NCBI RefSeq assembly: GCF_010730575.1
Contig: NZ_AP022614.1
Location: forward strand, 5,208,001-5,272,000
Direction: 5' to 3'
DNA: 64,000 nt
From: Mycobacterium parmense
GTDB lineage: Bacteria > Actinomycetota > Actinomycetes > Mycobacteriales > Mycobacteriaceae
Positions 60,844-64,000 of the stretch are shown piece after piece. Positions within the stretch are counted from its first letter, which is position 1. The number at the start of each line of letters is the position of its first letter. A model generated the notes under the pieces. That model was not told the DNA's origin. It saw nothing but the letters and a program-made list of their open reading frames with translations, and searched no databases. The position numbers and the translations under genes are program-made.

Positions 60844-61737
60844 GTGGCTGAGCTTAGCTTCGACGGGAGGGTCGCCATCGTGACCGGGGCGGGAAACGGT
60901 CTCGGCAAGGAGCATGCGATGCTGCTTGCATCACGCGGCGCGCGCGTGTTGGTGAACGATCTCGGCGGCAGCGTCGCCGGCGTCGGCGCGGACCTGACCG
61001 CGGCGGAGGCCGTCGCTCAGGAGATCGAAGCCGCCGGCGGTATCGCGGTCGCCGATGGTCACAGCGTGGCGACCCGAGAAGGTGGGGCGGCCATCGTGCA
61101 GGCGGCTCTCGACGCCTTCGGGCGGGTCGACATCGTCGTCAACAACGCGGGCATCCTGCGCGACAAGTCCTTCCACAATCTCACGCCGGAGCTACTCGAT
61201 CCGGTGATCGATGTCCATCTCTACGGCACCATCTGGGTGACCCAGCCGGCGTTCCTCAGGATGCGCGAGCAGGGCTACGGCCGGATCGTCAACACCTCCT
61301 CCGCCGCCGGGATTTTCGGCAACTTCGGTCAGACCAACTACGGGGCCGCGAAGATGGGGGTCATCGGCTTCACACGGGTGCTCGCCCAGGAAGGCGCGAA
61401 GTACAACATCAAGGTGAACGCGATCGCGCCGATGGCGCGGACCCGGATGACCGAGGAACTCCTCGGGCCGATCGCCAAGAAGCTGGACCCGGCACTGGTC
61501 GCCCCGGTCGTCGCGTATCTCTGCCATGAATCCTGCGATCTCACGTCGAGGATCTTCTCCGTTGGGGGCGGGCGAGTGGCCGAGATCTTCATCAGTGTGA
61601 CGAAGGGCTTCTCATCGCCGACGCTCGATATCGAAGCGGTCCAGGACAACCTTGAGGCGATCTGCGACCGAGAGGGATACCAGACTCCAACGCAGGCCAA
61701 CGACGAGATCGGCCTCGTGCTTCAAGCGCTCGGCTGA
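60844..61737 (+). CDS. SDR of the multifunctional-enzyme (MFE/HSD17B4-like) type
   Basis: A 297-residue SDR starting at GTG 60844 with a GGAAGGGA ribosome site. TGAGNGLGKEHA, VNDLGGS, NNAGILRDKSF and catalytic Ser/Tyr/Lys in NTSSAAGIFGNFGQTNYGAAK are the hallmarks of the D-3-hydroxyacyl-CoA dehydrogenase domain of peroxisomal multifunctional enzymes. The ~70 residues beyond the SDR core (RIFSVGGGRVAEIF onward) are normal for this type. It would oxidise a 3-hydroxyacyl-CoA in the same pathway as the thiolase-like and FadD proteins. Confidence 0.9.
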   Translation: MAELSFDGRVAIVTGAGNGLGKEHAMLLASRGARVLVNDLGGSVAGVGADLTAAEAVAQEIEAAGGIAVADGHSVATREGGAAIVQAALDAFGRVDIVVNNAGILRDKSFHNLTPELLDPVIDVHLYGTIWVTQPAFLRMREQGYGRIVNTSSAAGIFGNFGQTNYGAAKMGVIGFTRVLAQEGAKYNIKVNAIAPMARTRMTEELLGPIAKKLDPALVAPVVAYLCHESCDLTSRIFSVGGGRVAEIFISVTKGFSSPTLDIEAVQDNLEAICDREGYQTPTQANDEIGLVLQALG

Positions 61738-61767
61738 ACACGTACGTACGTTGAGGAGGACCATGCC

Positions 61768-63387
61768 ATGGCCGTGATCGACCTGCTGCGCCAAGCGGTA
61801 GAGGACCGACCGGACAAGACCGCCGTCATCGCCGAGGACGGCGCGGCCACTTTCCGCGAGCTCGACGCTGCCAGCAGCCGGGTCGCCCAGCAATTGCACG
61901 CCGCTGGGGTGAGCCGCGGTCACAAGGTGGCGATGCTGCTCGCCAACGACCAAGCGATGCATTTCAATGCAGTGTATTTCGGCATCCACAAACTTGGTGC
62001 CGTGCCGGTGCCGCTCAATACCCGGTGGGCAGCGCCGGAAAAGCTGTTCGTGCTTGAGCACAGCGACGCCGTGGCGGTGATCACCGGTCTCGCCCACCGG
62101 GAGGTTCTGGTTGCGCTTGCCGAAGGCGAATCTGTCGAGATCGGCGGCCGTCCCGGTAGCTTCCAACTTGAGCACTTCTTCGTGACCGGCAGCGAGGCGC
62201 TGGATGGATTCACCCCCCTGGGCGACGTGGTGGGCGCGGGCTCTGCGGACGTGCCGCTCCTCGAGCCTTCCCTGAGCGCCGACGACCCGGCGGATCTGCT
62301 CTATACGTCCGGCACCACCGGGATGCCCAGGGGCGTGCTGGTGCCCGAGGGCAACCTCGCCGACGAGCCCGGCCAGGCGAGCCTCGGGCAGCTTCTCGGC
62401 GCGATGTTCGGCGAGAGCCTGCTTCATGCGGTGCCCTTGTTCGGTTTCACGGGCTGCCATGGCCTGATGCTGCTAAGCATTCGTGCCGGGGTCACGCAGA
62501 TCGTGTTGCCGCGTTTTGATCCCGAGCAGTTGCTCGCGGCGATCGAGCGCTACCGCGCCACGTCGATCATGGGTGTGCCGACAATGCTGAATTTGGCCAT
62601 GAAGCACCCCACGGTGGGTGATCACGACTACAGCTCGCTGCAGCTCGTGTTTTTCGGGGCGGCGCCGATCCAGCCCGACACCGTGCGCAAAATGCGGCAG
62701 GTGTGGCCCGGAGCGAAGATGCTGAACGCTTACAGCCTCACCGAGGCCGGTGCCGGCGCGGCCTGCATCCTCGGTCCCGACCCAGATGACATCCTTGCCC
62801 GGCCGGGCTCGGTTGGCAGGCCCGTAGGATGCGAGGTTGTCGTCGTTGATGACTACGATAACCCACTCCCCCCAGGCAAGGTCGGCGAGATCTGCTTTAA
62901 GTCGAAGATAGCTCGGCGCAGCTACTACAAGGGGGAGCAGCCCACCGCGGAACTTTGGAGCGGTGGACTGTTGCACACCGGCGACGTGGGTTATGTCGCT
63001 GACGATGGCTACGTCTATCTGACCGAGCGCAAAAAAGACATGATCCTGCGCGGCGGCTACAACATCTTCGCCATCGAGGTCGAGCGCGTGCTGCTCGAGA
63101 TGCCCGAGGTGCTCGAGGCCGCAGTCATCGCGGTGCCGCATTCGGACCTCGGTGAGGATCTCCTAGCGGTGATCGCGCCCAAGCCCGGGTTCAGCGGCGG
63201 CGAAGGCGAACTCACCGCGGAGCGGATCAACCAGTTCTGCCGCCAGCACCTCGCCGACTACAAATGCCCGCGCCACATGGTCGTAGTGGACGAGCTACCG
63301 AAGAACGCCATGGCCAAGGTCATGAAAAACGAACTCCGACAGCGCTTCCGAGATCACCTGTTCGATCAAGGGGCCGAAAACAAATGA
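61768..63387 (+). CDS. Acyl-CoA synthetase (FadD-type), diverged
   Basis: A 539-residue acyl-CoA ligase with YTSGTTGMPRG, NAYSLTEAG, HTGDVGY and the Lys-containing C-terminal NAMAKVMKNE. It differs clearly from the other three FadDs (no KSGGEWISS; instead LRGGYNIFAIEVE). AGGAGG precedes the ATG. The MFE-type SDR is 30 bp upstream, so the two are one transcription unit with the DUF35/thiolase pair. Confidence 0.9.
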   Translation: MAVIDLLRQAVEDRPDKTAVIAEDGAATFRELDAASSRVAQQLHAAGVSRGHKVAMLLANDQAMHFNAVYFGIHKLGAVPVPLNTRWAAPEKLFVLEHSDAVAVITGLAHREVLVALAEGESVEIGGRPGSFQLEHFFVTGSEALDGFTPLGDVVGAGSADVPLLEPSLSADDPADLLYTSGTTGMPRGVLVPEGNLADEPGQASLGQLLGAMFGESLLHAVPLFGFTGCHGLMLLSIRAGVTQIVLPRFDPEQLLAAIERYRATSIMGVPTMLNLAMKHPTVGDHDYSSLQLVFFGAAPIQPDTVRKMRQVWPGAKMLNAYSLTEAGAGAACILGPDPDDILARPGSVGRPVGCEVVVVDDYDNPLPPGKVGEICFKSKIARRSYYKGEQPTAELWSGGLLHTGDVGYVADDGYVYLTERKKDMILRGGYNIFAIEVERVLLEMPEVLEAAVIAVPHSDLGEDLLAVIAPKPGFSGGEGELTAERINQFCRQHLADYKCPRHMVVVDELPKNAMAKVMKNELRQRFRDHLFDQGAENK

Positions 63388-63634
63388 ATGCTCCTTGAAT
63401 ATCGGCTTAACAGCGCGACGGCGGCCATTCCGAGCAGTGTCCGGCGCATAGCCACAGAAGAACCGTAAAGCGAGCGGATGGGGACGGCGGAAGATGCCAA
63501 GGCCGGTGAGACAGTGCTTACGCGGAATTGATGAGCGCTTCGGTGTGTGGATTGGTCGATCCAGGCGACGGTAAGGCCGTCCCTATTTCTTTTCGCGACA
63601 ACAACTGTTTGAAGAGAAGATGAGGTGCCATGTC

Positions 63635-64000
63635 ATGGATTTCATGCTCAGTCCAGAACAGGACGATTTCCGCCAGACTATACAGCAGTTCGTTACCGAA
63701 CTGTCACCGCTGGCCAAGGTTCGCCAGGCGGTAACAACTGCGCCGGGATATGACATCGACCTTTGGTCTCGCATGAGTCGGGAACTGGGGCTGCCGAGTC
63801 TGCTCGTACCGGAGGAGTACGGCGGTGCGGCAGCAACGATGATCGAGGCTGCTGTCGCCATCGAGGAGCTTGGACGCGGCATCGTGCCGTGCCCGCTGTT
63901 CGCGACCGTCGCGCTCGGTGTCGCGCCGATCTTGATCGCGGCCAGCCAGGAGCAGAAGAGAGAACTGCTTCCAGAGATAGCCGCGGGCGCTCGTACAGTC
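63635..64000 (+). CDS. Acyl-CoA dehydrogenase, 5' part (cut by window end)
   Basis: From ATG 63635 the frame stays open to the end of the window (122 codons): MDFMLSPEQDDFRQTIQQF, then GLPSLLVPEEYGGAAAT and IEELGRGIVPCPLF. This is the N-terminal helical domain of an acyl-CoA dehydrogenase of the type found as FadE heterodimer subunits in sterol catabolism. The catalytic part lies outside. The preceding 247 bp (63388-63634) contain no gene I can support. Confidence 0.85.
   Translation, partial: MDFMLSPEQDDFRQTIQQFVTELSPLAKVRQAVTTAPGYDIDLWSRMSRELGLPSLLVPEEYGGAAATMIEAAVAIEELGRGIVPCPLFATVALGVAPILIAASQEQKRELLPEIAAGARTV

Noticed and set aside
1..64000. tRNA, rRNA or tmRNA genes as integration sites
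   Set aside because: No cloverleaf-forming sequence with conserved T-loop and no rRNA segment was recognised; the recombinase modules are not next to a tRNA gene in this window.

Overview
The window is high-GC actinobacterial DNA and almost certainly mycobacterial. The strongest evidence is a block at 14.2-19.5 kb that is collinear, in inverted orientation, with M. tuberculosis Rv3391-Rv3371: acrA1 (5' stub), lpqD, htdY, vapB46, vapC46, otsB2 and a WS/DGAT acyltransferase. An IS1081-like element, mymA-type monooxygenases, an R2lox oxidase (Rv0233-like) and many fad genes support the same assignment. The species is not readable from the sequence; an environmental or slow-growing non-tuberculous mycobacterium would fit.

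Layout. 0.2-11.3 kb: one-strand lipid/alicyclic oxidation cluster (SDR, di-iron protein, two Baeyer-Villiger-type flavoprotein monooxygenases, HSL-type esterase, then P450, transglutaminase-like protein, acyl-CoA synthetase, acyl-CoA dehydrogenase). 11.6-14.2 kb: a truncated rve-type IS split by an ISL3 element, which itself carries a 140-bp internal tandem duplication. 14.2-19.5 kb: the Rv3371-Rv3391-like block, with single-base frameshifts in lpqD, otsB2 and the WS/DGAT gene. 19.7-21.8 kb: remnants of an IS1595-type transposase and an ADP-ribosylglycohydrolase, then an IS1182 element. 21.9-26.3 kb: minus-strand SDR, a third BVMO-type enzyme and two tandem PF10118 proteins (one frameshifted). 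26.4-33.8 kb: IS fragment, TetR regulator and a divergent beta-oxidation operon (CoA-transferase, thiolase, FadD, EchA, FadE, SDR).

34.2-56.2 kb is a nested mobile-DNA island. A three-gene recombinase module (recombinase A, XRE protein, recombinase B) is hit by an IS30 element and truncated by an IS256 element. The IS256 element is split by a 14.3-kb Tn554-like tnpABC transposon, which has received an IS1081-like element and two more Tn554-like tnpABC transposons. Removing the inserts computationally rejoins interrupted reading frames precisely. 56.3-64 kb returns to lipid catabolism: a FadD of the same length as the one at 8.5 kb, R2lox, DUF35 plus thiolase-like pair, SDR, FadD and the start of an acyl-CoA dehydrogenase.

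Working model (inference): the catabolic genes activate a hydrophobic substrate by hydroxylation, ketone formation and Baeyer-Villiger oxygen insertion, hydrolyse the ester, ligate the acid to CoA and beta-oxidise it. Mobile elements have repeatedly landed between and inside these clusters, and most intact-looking broken genes lie in the IS-bounded segment from 14 to 25 kb.
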